From contig NZ_CP121354.1 of assembly GCF_029674545.1 (NCBI RefSeq), positions 2,489,001 through 2,553,000 on the forward strand: a stretch of 64,000 nucleotides of DNA. The letters are read 5' to 3'. Below the pieces are notes generated by a model. That model was not told the origin of the DNA. It searched no databases and saw only the letters and a program-made list of their open reading frames with translations. The stretch comes from Mesorhizobium sp. WSM4904 (GTDB lineage Bacteria > Pseudomonadota > Alphaproteobacteria > Rhizobiales > Rhizobiaceae). Shown in pieces: positions 34,287 to 43,998 of this stretch. A program made the position numbers and the translations under genes. The first letter of the stretch is position 1; each line of letters opens with the position of its first letter.

Positions 34287-35222
34287 ATGACCAGTCCGGG
34301 CAGTCCGTCGCAAACCCGGGCCTTGATCATCGAGCGTCTCGTCGGCGACAGCGGCGAGGCCGCGCAGGTGATCGGCGTCGGTCGCGGCATGGCCGAACGC
34401 TCGCTGCCGCTGCTGCAGAAAGCCCTTTCCGGCGACCTTGGTGCGCCGGTCACGGTCGACCTGCAAGCGGTGGAAGTGGGTCGGGTGCCCGATGCGCGCA
34501 TACGCGCCGGCGAAACCTTCGCCATGACCATCGTCTCCTCGCCGACCTCGGCCGACGCCATGACGCTGGTCATGGACGCGCCGGCGATCGCCGTCATGGT
34601 CAGCGCCCTGTTCGGCGGCGACCCGGACCAGCCGGTGGCGCCGATCGAGCGCGACCTGTCGCAGATCGAGACCGACGTCGCGACCAGCGTCTTCCAGGAG
34701 GTCGCGGTGGCGCTGAACGGATCGGACAGGCGCTCTCTAAACTTGCGCCTGCCGGTCCCCCGGGCGATGTCCGGCAACGAGGCAAGACGGCGTGTGCTGC
34801 GCGATGGCGCGGCGGTTCGCATCGTCTACGGCATCTCGACGCCGACCGACACCGGCACCGTGACGGTCATGATCCCGCAGCGCCTCCTTCTGGCGGCGCG
34901 CGGCGCCACCGCCAATACCGACGAGGACGGAACGACGGAGTTCGACTGGCGGGCGCGCTTCTCGGAAGAGGTTATGCGTTCGGCCGTGCGGCTCGAAGCC
35001 ACCATGCCGCTCGCCCGGCTGACGCTCGGCGAACTCGCCGCCTTCCAGCCCGGCCAGGTGATCGAGTTCGAGGAGAACGCGCAGATCCAGGCCAAGCTCA
35101 GCGCGCGCGACAAGACGCTGTTTGTCTGCGAGTTCGGCAAGCTCGGGCAGAACTACACGGTCCGCATCCGGCATCCCCACGATGCCGGGCAGGATTTCAT
35201 CGACGGGCTCATGCCGGGCTGA
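34287..35222 (+). CDS. fliM: flagellar switch protein FliM
   Basis: A 311-residue C-ring protein. The CheC-like middle (LVMDAPAIAVMVSALFGG, LSQIETDVATSVFQEVA) and the C-terminal SpoA domain (LARLTLGELAAFQPGQVIEF, VCEFGKLGQNYTVRI) are present. The N-terminal CheY-binding motif of the LSQxEIDALL type is not visible; the protein instead opens MTSPGSPSQTRALIIERLVG. It starts 34 bases after motA. Confidence 0.9.
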   Translation: MTSPGSPSQTRALIIERLVGDSGEAAQVIGVGRGMAERSLPLLQKALSGDLGAPVTVDLQAVEVGRVPDARIRAGETFAMTIVSSPTSADAMTLVMDAPAIAVMVSALFGGDPDQPVAPIERDLSQIETDVATSVFQEVAVALNGSDRRSLNLRLPVPRAMSGNEARRRVLRDGAAVRIVYGISTPTDTGTVTVMIPQRLLLAARGATANTDEDGTTEFDWRARFSEEVMRSAVRLEATMPLARLTLGELAAFQPGQVIEFEENAQIQAKLSARDKTLFVCEFGKLGQNYTVRIRHPHDAGQDFIDGLMPG

Positions 35223-35252
35223 GGCCGGGCTTGGGATTATTGGAGACGAGGC

Positions 35253-35639
35253 ATGGCAAAGACCAAGGTGGAAGCCGAACCAGAAGCCGACCAGCCGGAC
35301 GAGCAGCTCGACCGTGCCATCGAGGAATTGCGCGGCGTGCTCCGGGAAGAGGAGAAGCGTCCGGACGCCGCTCTCCAGGCCGGCGCCAATTCCTCGATCA
35401 TCATGACGATCCCGGTCGATGTACAGATCATTCTCGGCAGCACCGAAATGCCGGTGTCGGAGCTGATGGCGCTGCAGAAAGGCTCGACAGTGGCGCTCAA
35501 CCGTCGCATCGGCGAGCCGGTCGACGTGGTGGTCAATGGCCGCAGAATCGCGCGCGGCGAGATTACCGTGCTGGAAAACGACCCGTCGCGCTTCGGCATC
35601 AGACTTACCGAGATCATAGCCGCGACGCAGAGCGCTTGA
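35253..35639 (+). CDS. fliN: flagellar switch protein FliN
   Basis: A 128-residue protein: an acidic N-terminal tail, then a SpoA domain with [40 protein letters not shown] and FGIRLTEII. FliN forms the lower edge of the C ring with FliM. It lies 30 bases after fliM. Confidence 0.95.
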   Translation: MAKTKVEAEPEADQPDEQLDRAIEELRGVLREEEKRPDAALQAGANSSIIMTIPVDVQIILGSTEMPVSELMALQKGSTVALNRRIGEPVDVVVNGRRIARGEITVLENDPSRFGIRLTEIIAATQSA

Positions 35640-35682
35640 GGATGGACAGCGAGAGCATTCACCGGCAACGGAGCCAGGCACA

Positions 35683-36699
35683 ATGACGTCGTTGACGCTG
35701 ACGCGCCCGCAAAAGGCCGCCGCCATACTGGTGGCGATGGGCAAGCCTTCGGCCAGCCGGCTGCTCAAATTCTTCAAGCAGGAGGAGCTGAAGGCGCTGA
35801 TCGAGGGCGCCCGGCTGCTGCGCACCATTCCGCAGAGCGACCTGGAGCGCATCGTCGCCGAGTTCGAGGCCGAGTTCACCGAGGGCGCCGGCCTGCTCGA
35901 CTCCGCTGACAGGATGGACACGATCCTCAACGAGTCGCTCTCCCCCGAGGAAATGAGCGCCATCATGGGCGACAAGAAATTCGAGCCGACGCCGGAAGGG
36001 CCGCCGCCGATCTGGCCGGATCTCGAAAAGCTCGAGCCCGCGCGCCTCGGCACCTTCCTCACCGGCGAGCATCCGCAGACGTCCGCCATGGTGCTGTCGA
36101 AGCTCGCGCCGCAGACCGCGGCCAATGTGCTGCTGACGATGGAAAAGCCGATACGCAGCCAGATCATCAAGCGCATGGTGACGATGGCCAACATTCCCGA
36201 CGCGGCAACAAGGATCGTCGAAAACCAGCTGCGCGTCAGCGTGCTTTCGCAAAAGGCGAGCAGGGACACGTCGGTCGGCCAGGAGCGCGTCGCCAGCGTG
36301 CTCAACGAAATGGCCAAGCCCGAGCTCGACGAACTCATGCAGGATCTGGAGGAGGCCGGAACGCCCGACCTTGCCGGCGTCAAGTCGCGGCTGTTCGCCT
36401 TCGACGATCTGCCGCTGCTCACCCAGAAGGCGCGCGTGCTTCTGTTCGACGGGCTGTCGACCGAGCTGGTCACGCTCGCGCTGCGCGGCGCGTCGGCGGA
36501 GCTTACCGAATCCGTGCTGTCGGCAATCGGCGCGCGCTCGCGCCGCATGATCGAATCCGAGCTCGGACAGGGATCGGAAGGCATCGCGCTCACCGACATC
36601 ATGAGCGCGCGCAAGACGATCGCAGTGGCGACGATCCGGCTGTCGCGGCAGGGAGCGTTCGAGCTTCCCGCCACGCAGACCGCCGCCGAAGCCGCCTGA
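35683..36699 (+). CDS. fliG: flagellar switch protein FliG
   Basis: A 338-residue C-ring protein linking FliF, FliM and the stator. It has LTRPQKAAAILVAMGKPSAS at the N-terminus, the EHPQTSAMVLSKL segment (as GEHPQTSAMVLSKLAPQTAA) and the C-terminal torque helix with LRGASAELTESVLSAIGARS and RRMIESEL. It lies 43 bases after fliN. Confidence 0.96.
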   Translation: MTSLTLTRPQKAAAILVAMGKPSASRLLKFFKQEELKALIEGARLLRTIPQSDLERIVAEFEAEFTEGAGLLDSADRMDTILNESLSPEEMSAIMGDKKFEPTPEGPPPIWPDLEKLEPARLGTFLTGEHPQTSAMVLSKLAPQTAANVLLTMEKPIRSQIIKRMVTMANIPDAATRIVENQLRVSVLSQKASRDTSVGQERVASVLNEMAKPELDELMQDLEEAGTPDLAGVKSRLFAFDDLPLLTQKARVLLFDGLSTELVTLALRGASAELTESVLSAIGARSRRMIESELGQGSEGIALTDIMSARKTIAVATIRLSRQGAFELPATQTAAEAA

Positions 36700-36723
36700 C
36701 GATAGCAATCCGGTCAGAGCACC

Positions 36724-37806
36724 ATGGCTGAAGCGGTCGACAAGGATTCCAAAACCGAGGAAGCCACAGAAAAGAAGATCCGCGACACGATCGAGCAGGG
36801 CAAGCTGCCCCACTCGCGCGAAACGGCGATCTTTGCTTCCTTCCTTGCCATACTGGTGTTCACCGTCTTCTACGCCAAGGACGCCATCGTAAACCTCGGC
36901 ATGTTCCTCGCGATGTTCCTGGAAAAGCCGGAGGCGTGGCCGATGGACACCGAGACCGATGTCATCACGCTCTACCGGCAGGTCCTGGTCGAGATCGGCC
37001 GTGCCGTCGTCAGCCTGCTGGTGCTCCTGGTGGTCGCCGGCGTCGGCGCTTCGGTGTTCCAGAACATACCGCAATTCGTCGGCGAGCGGATCAGGCCGCA
37101 ACTGTCGCGCATTTCGATCGCCAAGGGCTGGAGCCGCCTGTTCGGCGCGCAGGGCTTCGTCGAATTCGCCAAGTCGCTCGCCAAGCTCGCCTTCGCCATC
37201 GCAGTGCTCACCTTCACGCTGTCGGAGGATCACCGCAGGCTGCTCGCCGGCATGATCACCAACCCGGTGTCGTTCGGCATGGTCATCCGCAGCATCTTCG
37301 TCGACATACTGGTGGCGATCGTCTTCGTCATGGGACTGATCGCGGTCGCCGACATCGTCTGGTCGCGCTTCCATTGGCGGCGCGATCTGCGCATGACCAA
37401 GCAGGAAGTGAAGGACGAGCTGAAGCAGTCGGAGGGCGATCCGATCGTGAAGTCGCGCCTGCGCTCGCTGGCGCGCGACCGGGCACGGCGGCGCATGATG
37501 ACGGCGGTGCCGCGCGCGACGCTCGTCATCGCCAATCCGACGCACTATTCCATCGCGCTGAAATATGTACGCGAGGAGGATTCCGCCCCGGTCGTGCTCG
37601 CCAAGGGTCAGGATCTGGTGGCGCTGAAGATCCGCGAGATCGCCAGGGAGCACAACATCCCGATCTTCGAAGACGTTGCGCTTGCCCGCTCCATGTACAA
37701 GCAAGTTTCGGTTGATAGCGTGATCCCATCACAATTCTACCAGGCCGTCGCCGAGCTGGTGCGGATCGTCTACTCGAAGAAGGCCGAGCGAAAAGCAACC
37801 CAATGA
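36724..37806 (+). CDS. flhB: flagellar export switch protein FlhB
   Basis: A 360-residue export-gate protein with four membrane helices and a cytoplasmic domain. The autocleavage motif NPTH is at 271-274 (VIANPTHYSIAL); cleavage there switches export from rod/hook to filament substrates in response to FliK. The N-terminus (KTEEATEKKIRDTIEQGKLP) is typical. It starts 24 bases after fliG. Confidence 0.96.
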   Translation: MAEAVDKDSKTEEATEKKIRDTIEQGKLPHSRETAIFASFLAILVFTVFYAKDAIVNLGMFLAMFLEKPEAWPMDTETDVITLYRQVLVEIGRAVVSLLVLLVVAGVGASVFQNIPQFVGERIRPQLSRISIAKGWSRLFGAQGFVEFAKSLAKLAFAIAVLTFTLSEDHRRLLAGMITNPVSFGMVIRSIFVDILVAIVFVMGLIAVADIVWSRFHWRRDLRMTKQEVKDELKQSEGDPIVKSRLRSLARDRARRRMMTAVPRATLVIANPTHYSIALKYVREEDSAPVVLAKGQDLVALKIREIAREHNIPIFEDVALARSMYKQVSVDSVIPSQFYQAVAELVRIVYSKKAERKATQ

Positions 37807-37826
37807 ACGGACGCTGCCAGTAATCC

Positions 37827-38264
37827 ATGAACCGGCAACCACACGCCAATTCACGCGAGCAGATCGTCGCCAGCGCCATCCAGGACGTGGTCGGCGAGTT
37901 GCGTCTGATCGAGGTCGCCGACTACATCGCCTTCATCCGGCTGGAGCATTTCGCCTGCCTGTCGGACCTGGTGGACTCGGCTGCGGAACTCTACTTCCAG
38001 GCGGGCACGCTGCGGCTTGGCCATGGCGGCGAAGCGCATGTCGACTGGAGCGGCAGCCCGCGCATCGTGCTGGATCTAGAGCTCCGGCCGCGCGGCGTCA
38101 CCGTCTATTTCCAGCTGACGCTGACCGAGCACGGGGCGTCCGTGGTCGTCAACTACGTGTCCTTCGAGAAGCCGGGCGAGACGCCGGAGCACAACACCGC
38201 CCTGCTCGAGGACGCGATCGACCAGGCGCGCATCCGCCGGACCGAACCGCTCGCTCATCTTTGA
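37827..38264 (+). CDS. conserved hypothetical protein downstream of flhB
   Basis: A 145-residue soluble protein I do not recognise. It has a helical first third (QIVASAIQDVVGELRLIEVA) and a beta-rich remainder (IVLDLELRPRGVTVYFQLTL, GASVVVNYVSF), with no signal peptide, membrane helix or metal-binding motif. It starts 20 bases after flhB and is the last gene of the motA operon, converging on visR with a 38-base gap. Its place suggests a role in flagellar assembly or its regulation. Confidence 0.75.
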   Translation: MNRQPHANSREQIVASAIQDVVGELRLIEVADYIAFIRLEHFACLSDLVDSAAELYFQAGTLRLGHGGEAHVDWSGSPRIVLDLELRPRGVTVYFQLTLTEHGASVVVNYVSFEKPGETPEHNTALLEDAIDQARIRRTEPLAHL

Positions 38265-38302
38265 GAATAGATCGAAGAGCGCGGACGCTTGGCCCTGGCG
38301 GG

Positions 38303-39073
38303 CTACTCGATCAGACCGAGACGCAGCGCCTTGGCGACCGCCTGGTTGCGGTTGACCGCATTGAGCTTCTGCGTCGACTGGGTGAGATACTGGTTGGCCG
38401 TGTGCACCGACAGTTTCAGGAGTTTCGCGATCTCTTCGCTGGTGTTGCCGTTGGCGGTCAGCTTCAGGCATTCGAGCTCGCGCTTGGAGATCGCGCGGGT
38501 CCTGCCGGTTTCGCCTGGGCGGATGCGCGCGACCGCCGCGAACAGCGCAAAGCAGCGCGCGTGGATTTCACAAAGCGTGTCGTCTGATAGCGCGATATCC
38601 GGACCCAGGAAGACCACCAGCCCGCATTGGCCGCGATCGGCATGCACCGGAAAGGCGATGCCGTTGGTGCCGGGCGCGAGCGGCGCGGCCGGCTCGCACC
38701 ACGTCAGGCTCTCCAGCGTCTGGCGCGAGCCGGCGATGTCGTCATCGGTCCACCAGCGCGGCGTCGTCGAGATGCGGCTGTGGCGCACCATCTCCTCGCC
38801 ACTGGCGCCCGAGATGAATTTGGTCGCGACGGAGGTCGACGGGTAGTCGGAATCGAAGCAGGCGACCAGGCGCGCGCGCTCCAGCGACGGACTGACGAAG
38901 AACAGCCCGAAGCCGGAAGCGTTGATGTCGACGGCAATCCAGCGGCAGCGGCGCACCGCGTCCGGGATGGTCACCGCGTGATGCGTCTCCGAACCGAGCG
39001 AGAAGGCGCCGAACGGATTGCGCTGTTCGTTGAAAAGGGCGGCCGCGGCCTCCTTGATTTGCGCGTGCTTCAA
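38303..39073 (-). CDS. visR: LuxR-type motility master regulator VisR
   Basis: A 256-residue regulator with a GAF-like autoinducer-binding-type N-terminal half and a LuxR helix-turn-helix at the C-terminus: ISKRELECLKLTANGNTSEE with LSVHTANQYLTQSTQKL. VisR pairs with VisN to activate rem and so all flagellar genes. The start is a TTG at 39071-39073 that overlaps the visN stop (TTGA), with AGGAG 9 bases upstream; no ATG is suitably placed and the longer frame is visN shadow. The two regulators are thus translationally coupled, as expected for a heterodimer. Confidence 0.9.
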   Translation of the reverse strand: MKHAQIKEAAAALFNEQRNPFGAFSLGSETHHAVTIPDAVRRCRWIAVDINASGFGLFFVSPSLERARLVACFDSDYPSTSVATKFISGASGEEMVRHSRISTTPRWWTDDDIAGSRQTLESLTWCEPAAPLAPGTNGIAFPVHADRGQCGLVVFLGPDIALSDDTLCEIHARCFALFAAVARIRPGETGRTRAISKRELECLKLTANGNTSEEIAKLLKLSVHTANQYLTQSTQKLNAVNRNQAVAKALRLGLIE

Positions 39074-39780
39074 ATGATGCCGCTCCTGATCGCCGTCGCA
39101 ATCGCCATCGCGCGGTTGCTGGCCGCGAACTTCTGGATGGCATGCGTGATGTAGCTGTTGACGGTGTTCGACGAGACGCCAAGGATCAGGGCCACCTCGT
39201 CGGTGGTCTTGCCTTCCGACACCCAGAACAGGCATTCGCGCTCACGATCCGAGAGCGGATCCTGCATCGATGCGGCAGCGATCAATTGCGGGATGCCGGA
39301 CAGCGCGTAGCAGCATTTGAGCTGCGCCTTCATCAGGGCGGTCAAGTCGATCTTGCCGGGCTCGGCGGCGGAAAACAGCACGAACAGGCGCTGGCGGCCG
39401 ACATTCAACCTCAGCGAATAGATTTCGGCATGACCGAGCACATCGAGCAGCTTGGCTTCCTCGCCGGTCAGCAGCGCGCCGGCATCGGGCGCGTGGGCGG
39501 CGACCAAGGGCCTGGGGCGCACGCCCGGTGGCGCCGTCAGCGGTCCCAGCGCAAGGTTGGCGATCAGCCTCTTGCCGATCAGCTCGATGGCGTCGAAGAT
39601 CCAGTTCGACGACACGATGCGCGCGTCGTTGCGGTCCTGGTCGTGCACGATGGCGACCAGCATGTAGCTGTCGGCGCCGATGTCGGCGGCAAGCTGCATG
39701 AAGAAGCTGGTGAGATCGCCGCGGGACGCCAGGCGCGAGCCTGATGCGTCGGATTGAAGAAGCGCGGCGGGATTGCTCAT
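39070..39780 (-). CDS. visN: LuxR-type motility master regulator VisN
   Basis: A 236-residue partner of VisR: ligand-binding-type N-terminal half and a LuxR helix-turn-helix LSDRERECLFWVSEGKTTDE with VSSNTVNSYITHAIQKF. Start at MSNPAALLQS (39780). VisN and VisR form the top tier of the rhizobial flagellar cascade. The gene ends inside the visR start codon. Confidence 0.9.
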   Translation of the reverse strand: MSNPAALLQSDASGSRLASRGDLTSFFMQLAADIGADSYMLVAIVHDQDRNDARIVSSNWIFDAIELIGKRLIANLALGPLTAPPGVRPRPLVAAHAPDAGALLTGEEAKLLDVLGHAEIYSLRLNVGRQRLFVLFSAAEPGKIDLTALMKAQLKCCYALSGIPQLIAAASMQDPLSDRERECLFWVSEGKTTDEVALILGVSSNTVNSYITHAIQKFAASNRAMAIATAIRSGII

Positions 39781-40204
39781 CTTGATATTCTGGCCGGAAT
39801 CGATCCCTGTGCCCGGTGCTGGCAAAAGCCAACGGCCGGACCCGAAACGCGTCACGTTCACGAAGACACACTCGATGGCGCGCACAGCACCCAATCGAGC
39901 CGAATCCTTTCAGGGAACGCGCAGCCATCCGCGTCAGGTACCGGCCGGATGCCGGAACTTGAGACTTTGGGTGATCGCCGCGCCCCCCGTGGACCGGCTG
40001 ATTCGGGTCTAATCTACCCGCAGATGAATCCGACATCAAACGCGATTTGACAAAATCGAATCTGGTGGACTCGTGTTGCGACTCAGTGGCCGCTCTTCGC
40101 GTTACTTTGCGAGTTGAATTGAGCCGATGATTTCCCGGCAAGGTCGCAAAAAATACGCCCCCGGTTGCCTCCCGGGGGCGTATGTCCGTTCGGCTGGATG
40201 CGGC
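39781..40204. promoter_or_regulatory. visN upstream region and 3' region of the acetylpolyamine amidohydrolase gene
   Basis: 424 bases without a credible gene. The left part must hold the visN promoter (both neighbours are on the minus strand); no CRCAAG-N10-TA element is present. The right part holds a strong terminator. Confidence 0.5.
40148..40183 (-). terminator. strong terminator after the acetylpolyamine amidohydrolase gene
   Basis: Twelve-base perfect arms atacgcccccgg and ccgggggcgtat with a 7-base loop, followed on the minus strand by six T. It lies 22 bases past the gene's stop. Confidence 0.9.
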
Positions 40205-41236
40205 TCAGCGATCCTCGAAGCCGGTCAGCACGCCGATGGCATTGATGCCGATCTCTTCCACCGCGTAGCCGCCTTCCATGACGAACAGCGTCGGCAGGCC
40301 GAGCTCGGCGATGCGGCGGCCGATCTTGGGGTAATCGACGCTCTTCAGCTTGAACTGGCTGATCGGGTCCTTCTCGAAGGTGTCGACGCCGAGCGACACC
40401 ACTACGACGTCCGGGGCATAGGCGGCAAGCCTGGCGCAGGCGTCTTCGAGTGAGGCGCTCCAGCCGTCCCAGTCGGTGCCGAAGGGCATCGGATAGTTGA
40501 CGTTGAAACCTTCGCCCTCGCCCTCGCCGCGCTCGTCGGCATGGCCGAGGAAGAAGGGGTATTCGACCATCGGGTCGCCATGCAGGTTGAGCACCTGGAC
40601 GTCGCCGCGCCGATAGAAGATCTCCTGCGTGCCGTTGCCGTGATGGTAGTCGACATCGAGGATGGAGACACGGCTTGCGCCCTGATCGCGGAACCATTGC
40701 GCGACGACGGCGGCGTTGTTGATGAAGCAGTAGCCGCCCATGAAGGCGGCGCCGGCGTGGTGGCCGGGCGGACGGCAGAGCGCGAAGGCCGTCCGCTCGC
40801 CGCCCTTCACCAGTGCCGCCGCCGTCAGCGCGACGTCGTAGGACGACTTGATCGCCGCCCAGGTGCCTTCGACGAAGGTGGCGCCGGCATCGAAGGAATA
40901 GTAGCCGAGCAGGGCGTCGATGCGCTTCGGCGGCACGTCGCCGCGCAAGCCGCGCGTCGGCCAGGTGAAGCCCATGGCCGAGCCCGTGAAACCGGCGGCG
41001 ATCCATTCCGGCCAGACCGTCGGCAGGAAATCGATGTATCGCGCGTCATGGACCCGCTTGGCTGCGGCGAGGTCGTGCTCGACCGGCCCGATGATCGGCC
41101 CAAGCTTCTCGCTTTCCACCCGCGCCTTGATGAATTCGGCCCGCGACGGCTTCTCGAAACCCGGCACGATGGCCGAGGTGACCAGTTCCATCTGTCCCGA
41201 ATGACCGGCGTGGAGAGGCGAAAAGACAGTCTTCAT
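40205..41236 (-). CDS. acetylpolyamine amidohydrolase (histone-deacetylase fold)
   Basis: A 343-residue zinc hydrolase. All catalytic residues of the bacterial acetylpolyamine deacetylases are in place: histidines 159 and 160 in RPPGHH, zinc ligands Asp196 and His198 in DVDYHHGNG, Asp285 in LGVDTFEKD, and Tyr324 in EGGY. These fit the APAH of Mycoplana ramosa with a shift of one residue. The enzyme removes acetyl groups from N-acetylputrescine, -spermidine or similar amines in the cytoplasm. The PotABCD-type transporter encoded 3 kb away fits a supply of such amines. It has a strong terminator and lies 43 bases downstream of a tetR-type gene. Confidence 0.9.
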   Translation of the reverse strand: MKTVFSPLHAGHSGQMELVTSAIVPGFEKPSRAEFIKARVESEKLGPIIGPVEHDLAAAKRVHDARYIDFLPTVWPEWIAAGFTGSAMGFTWPTRGLRGDVPPKRIDALLGYYSFDAGATFVEGTWAAIKSSYDVALTAAALVKGGERTAFALCRPPGHHAGAAFMGGYCFINNAAVVAQWFRDQGASRVSILDVDYHHGNGTQEIFYRRGDVQVLNLHGDPMVEYPFFLGHADERGEGEGEGFNVNYPMPFGTDWDGWSASLEDACARLAAYAPDVVVVSLGVDTFEKDPISQFKLKSVDYPKIGRRIAELGLPTLFVMEGGYAVEEIGINAIGVLTGFEDR

Positions 41237-41279
41237 AGAATTCCCCTGGAAGTGCGAAAAATCAGTTGGAAATGCGAAA

Positions 41280-41933
41280 TCAGTCGAGGTTGAGATAGGG
41301 GTTCACGAGAGCCAGCCACATGGCTTCCACATCGTCCTCGATGAGGTCGAATGTCTTGCGGTCTCTCTTCAGTCCGACAAGCCTGCAGGCGTGCCCGACC
41401 TCCATCATCACAAGGCCCAACCGTTTGGCGGTCTTTTCTTCAAGGGCCGGGTTCACATGCTGCAACCAGGCTGCGTAGAGCGCGATGATCTCTTTGTCAT
41501 ATTCGTCCTGGATCGGCCTGAGGTCGGCGTTGCCGGATATGGCCTCGATCACCGGCATCAGCGTGACGTTGTCCAGATACAGCCTCGACGTGTCGATGAA
41601 GAGCTTGCGCACTTCGCGCCGAAACTCGTCACGGTTAGTTGGCCGGGGGACGTTGATGCGCTTCCGGATGACCTCAGGAAAAGATGACAGCCAGCGCCGG
41701 GCCAGATCCAGAAGAATGGCTTCCTTGTTGGGAAAGTACTGATAGACCGAACCGACCGACAGCCCCGCGCGCTGCGCGATGGCAAGCGTCGTCGGTGTCC
41801 TGGTTCCCTGTTCCCGCGTCAGGATCAGCGCCGCGTCGAGAATCCTGTCGACCACCTTGCTCGACCGTTTTTGCCGCGGCTGCTTGCGCGGTTCGAGCGC
41901 TATCCTGGTCTTGCGGTCGAGACTGCGCTTCAC
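41280..41933 (-). CDS. TetR-family transcriptional regulator
   Basis: A 217-residue repressor with the TetR helix-turn-helix near residues 25-65: RILDAALILTREQGTRTPTT, IAQRAGLSVGSVYQYFPNKE. The ligand domain is unspecific. I chose the GTG at 41931-41933 because AGGGGA stands 7 bases before it; longer versions with ATG at 41996 or 42038 add low-conservation sequence. It is divergent from the amidohydrolase-transporter genes and precedes the acetylpolyamine amidohydrolase, so it probably controls both in response to a polyamine or amide. Confidence 0.85.
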   Translation of the reverse strand: MKRSLDRKTRIALEPRKQPRQKRSSKVVDRILDAALILTREQGTRTPTTLAIAQRAGLSVGSVYQYFPNKEAILLDLARRWLSSFPEVIRKRINVPRPTNRDEFRREVRKLFIDTSRLYLDNVTLMPVIEAISGNADLRPIQDEYDKEIIALYAAWLQHVNPALEEKTAKRLGLVMMEVGHACRLVGLKRDRKTFDLIEDDVEAMWLALVNPYLNLD

Positions 41934-42179
41934 TTTTCGGTCCCCTGGTTCCCCGCCAGGCCTCAACACAGACGTGGGGTGCTGTCCACTATACATTCCA
42001 AATTCCGGCAGTTGACAAACGCGAATAAACAGTCGCATTCTTTATCCACGCTGTCTTCAACGATAACAAGGGGAATTTCGAAGGCGCGCACCGGCATCAG
42101 CTTTTGTCCCATGGCGCCGCTCCGATGGAGCGGCAGGTCGCTGGACTTGGCGCTGTCGGCAGCAAAATGTGGAGTCGCG
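41934..42179. promoter_or_regulatory. divergent control region between the TetR gene and the amidohydrolase gene
   Basis: 246 bases between divergent starts. It contains locally AT-rich sequence near 42026-42080 suited to promoters. An operator for the TetR protein is expected but no clear dyad stands out. GGAG at 42170-42173 is the SD of the amidohydrolase. Confidence 0.45.
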
Positions 42180-43853
42180 ATGTCGGTTGCGGGTGGTGGT
42201 GCGGATCTCATGGTCGTCAACGGCCATGTGCTGACCATGGACGAGGACAATCCCGTCGCCGAGGCCGTTGCCGTCAAGGACGGCACCATCGTCGCCATCG
42301 GTAGCCGGGCCGCTGTCGAACAGCTCAAGGGACCGGCAACAAAGGTCATCGACGCCAAGGACGGCTCCGTCCTGCCTGGTTTCATCGAAGCCCACATGCA
42401 TCTGTTTTCAGGTGCGGCCGAGCTTGCCCATTTGCAGCTCGCCGGCGTCCACGGCTTCGAAGCGCTGCAAAGCGCGATCCGCGATCACGCGCAGACGCGT
42501 CCCGATGCCAAGATGCTGGTCGGGCAGGGTGTCGACTACACCGTTCTCGGCAGCGAGCGGGTGACGCGTCACCATCTCGATGCGATTGTGCCGGACCGGC
42601 CTTTTGCCATGGCCGCTCCCGACCACCACACGATGTGGGCCAACACCATGGCCTTGGAGATGGCGGGGATTTTGCAGGGGCGGCGGCTCGGCCCGGGCAA
42701 CGAAATCGTCATGGGGGATGACGGCCTGGCCACCGGCGAATTGCGCGAGGGCGAAGCGTTCGGCCCGGTGCTCGACCTTGCCGGCGAAAGCCGTGTACGG
42801 CTGGGGCTGGCGACCGGCGGTGAGCCGGATCCGACGCCGTCAGCGGAAGAACGTGCCGCCGATCGCGATATCATGCGGCGCGGACTTGCCTGGTGCGCGC
42901 GCCACGGCATCACCTCCATCCAGAACATGGATGGCAACCTCTACCAGCTCGAACTGCTGGCCGAGATCAAGGCCGAGGAGGGCCTGGCTTGCCGCGTGCA
43001 GGTCCCGTTCCACTACAAGAATTTCATGACGCTCGACATGCTCGACAAGGCGTCAGTCATGGCCGAGCGCTACGATGGCGAATGGCTGTCGTCGGGCATC
43101 GTCAAGGTGTTCTATGACGGCGTGCTCGATTCCTGGACGGCTGTCATGATCGAGCCCTATGCCGACCGTCCGGACTGGGTAGGGGAGCCGCTTTTCACGC
43201 CGCAGCAGTTCATCGACCTTGCGGTCGCCATCGACAAGCGCGGCCTGCAAATCGCGGTGCATTCGATCGGCGACGGCGCCGTGCGCGCGGTGCTCGATGG
43301 TTATGAGGCGGCCGAGAAGGCCAACGGCAGGCGCGACAGCCGGCATCGGGTCGAGCACATCGAGGTGATCACCGCTGCCGACGTGCCGCGCTTCCAGAAG
43401 CTCGGCGTCATCGCCTCGATGCAGCCGCCGCATCCGCCGGGCGCCATGGGCTTTCCTTTGGAGCCGACGGTGTCGCGCATTGGCGCCCCCCGCTGGCCGC
43501 TAAGCTATGCCTGGCGGACGCTGAAGAACGCCGGCGCGCGCATCGTCTTCGCCTCGGACTGGCCGGTATCGCCGATCGATCCGATCCTGGGCATTCAGGC
43601 GGCAGTGCTGCGCAAGCCCTGGGCGGAGACCGATCCTGACCAGAGCTTCTCGCTGTATGAGTCGATTGCCGCCTACACCGTCGAGGGCGCCTATGCCGAG
43701 TTCATGGAACATCGCAAGGGCAGGCTGAAGACCGGACATCTCGCCGATATCGTGGTTTTGTCGGCTGACATCGAGGCGACGGCGCCGGAGGCGCTGCACA
43801 CGGTGCGGCCAGTGACCACGATCTGCGGCGGAAAGGTCACTTACCAAACCTAA
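42180..43853 (+). CDS. YtcJ-like metal-dependent amidohydrolase
   Basis: A 557-residue protein of the Amidohydro_3 group. [20 protein letters not shown] carries the HxH metal site; [32 protein letters not shown] and [12 protein letters not shown] are further active-site segments of the YtcJ/N-substituted formamide deformylase branch. The reaction is hydrolysis of an amide or N-formyl-type bond; the substrate is unknown. Start is ATG 42180 with GGAG 5 bases upstream; the frame runs further 5' but without conserved sequence. It is followed by the polyamine-type transporter genes on the same strand. Confidence 0.88.
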   Translation: MSVAGGGADLMVVNGHVLTMDEDNPVAEAVAVKDGTIVAIGSRAAVEQLKGPATKVIDAKDGSVLPGFIEAHMHLFSGAAELAHLQLAGVHGFEALQSAIRDHAQTRPDAKMLVGQGVDYTVLGSERVTRHHLDAIVPDRPFAMAAPDHHTMWANTMALEMAGILQGRRLGPGNEIVMGDDGLATGELREGEAFGPVLDLAGESRVRLGLATGGEPDPTPSAEERAADRDIMRRGLAWCARHGITSIQNMDGNLYQLELLAEIKAEEGLACRVQVPFHYKNFMTLDMLDKASVMAERYDGEWLSSGIVKVFYDGVLDSWTAVMIEPYADRPDWVGEPLFTPQQFIDLAVAIDKRGLQIAVHSIGDGAVRAVLDGYEAAEKANGRRDSRHRVEHIEVITAADVPRFQKLGVIASMQPPHPPGAMGFPLEPTVSRIGAPRWPLSYAWRTLKNAGARIVFASDWPVSPIDPILGIQAAVLRKPWAETDPDQSFSLYESIAAYTVEGAYAEFMEHRKGRLKTGHLADIVVLSADIEATAPEALHTVRPVTTICGGKVTYQT

Positions 43854-43998
43854 GCATGGCCAAACCCGAGGTTGTGGCATGGGAATTGCGTCAAAAAGTC
43901 GAGTAGCAGCTCCGCAGTTGCCAAGCCGGCAGGCTTATGGTGACAATCAAACAGGAACAAACCTGCCGCCAAGAGCAGGCTCTCTCAATGGGGTAATC

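Noticed and set aside
41871-42179. 660-residue version of the YtcJ-like amidohydrolase
   Set aside because: The extra 103 residues overlap the divergent TetR gene in antisense and lack family character; the ATG at 42180 has a good SD.
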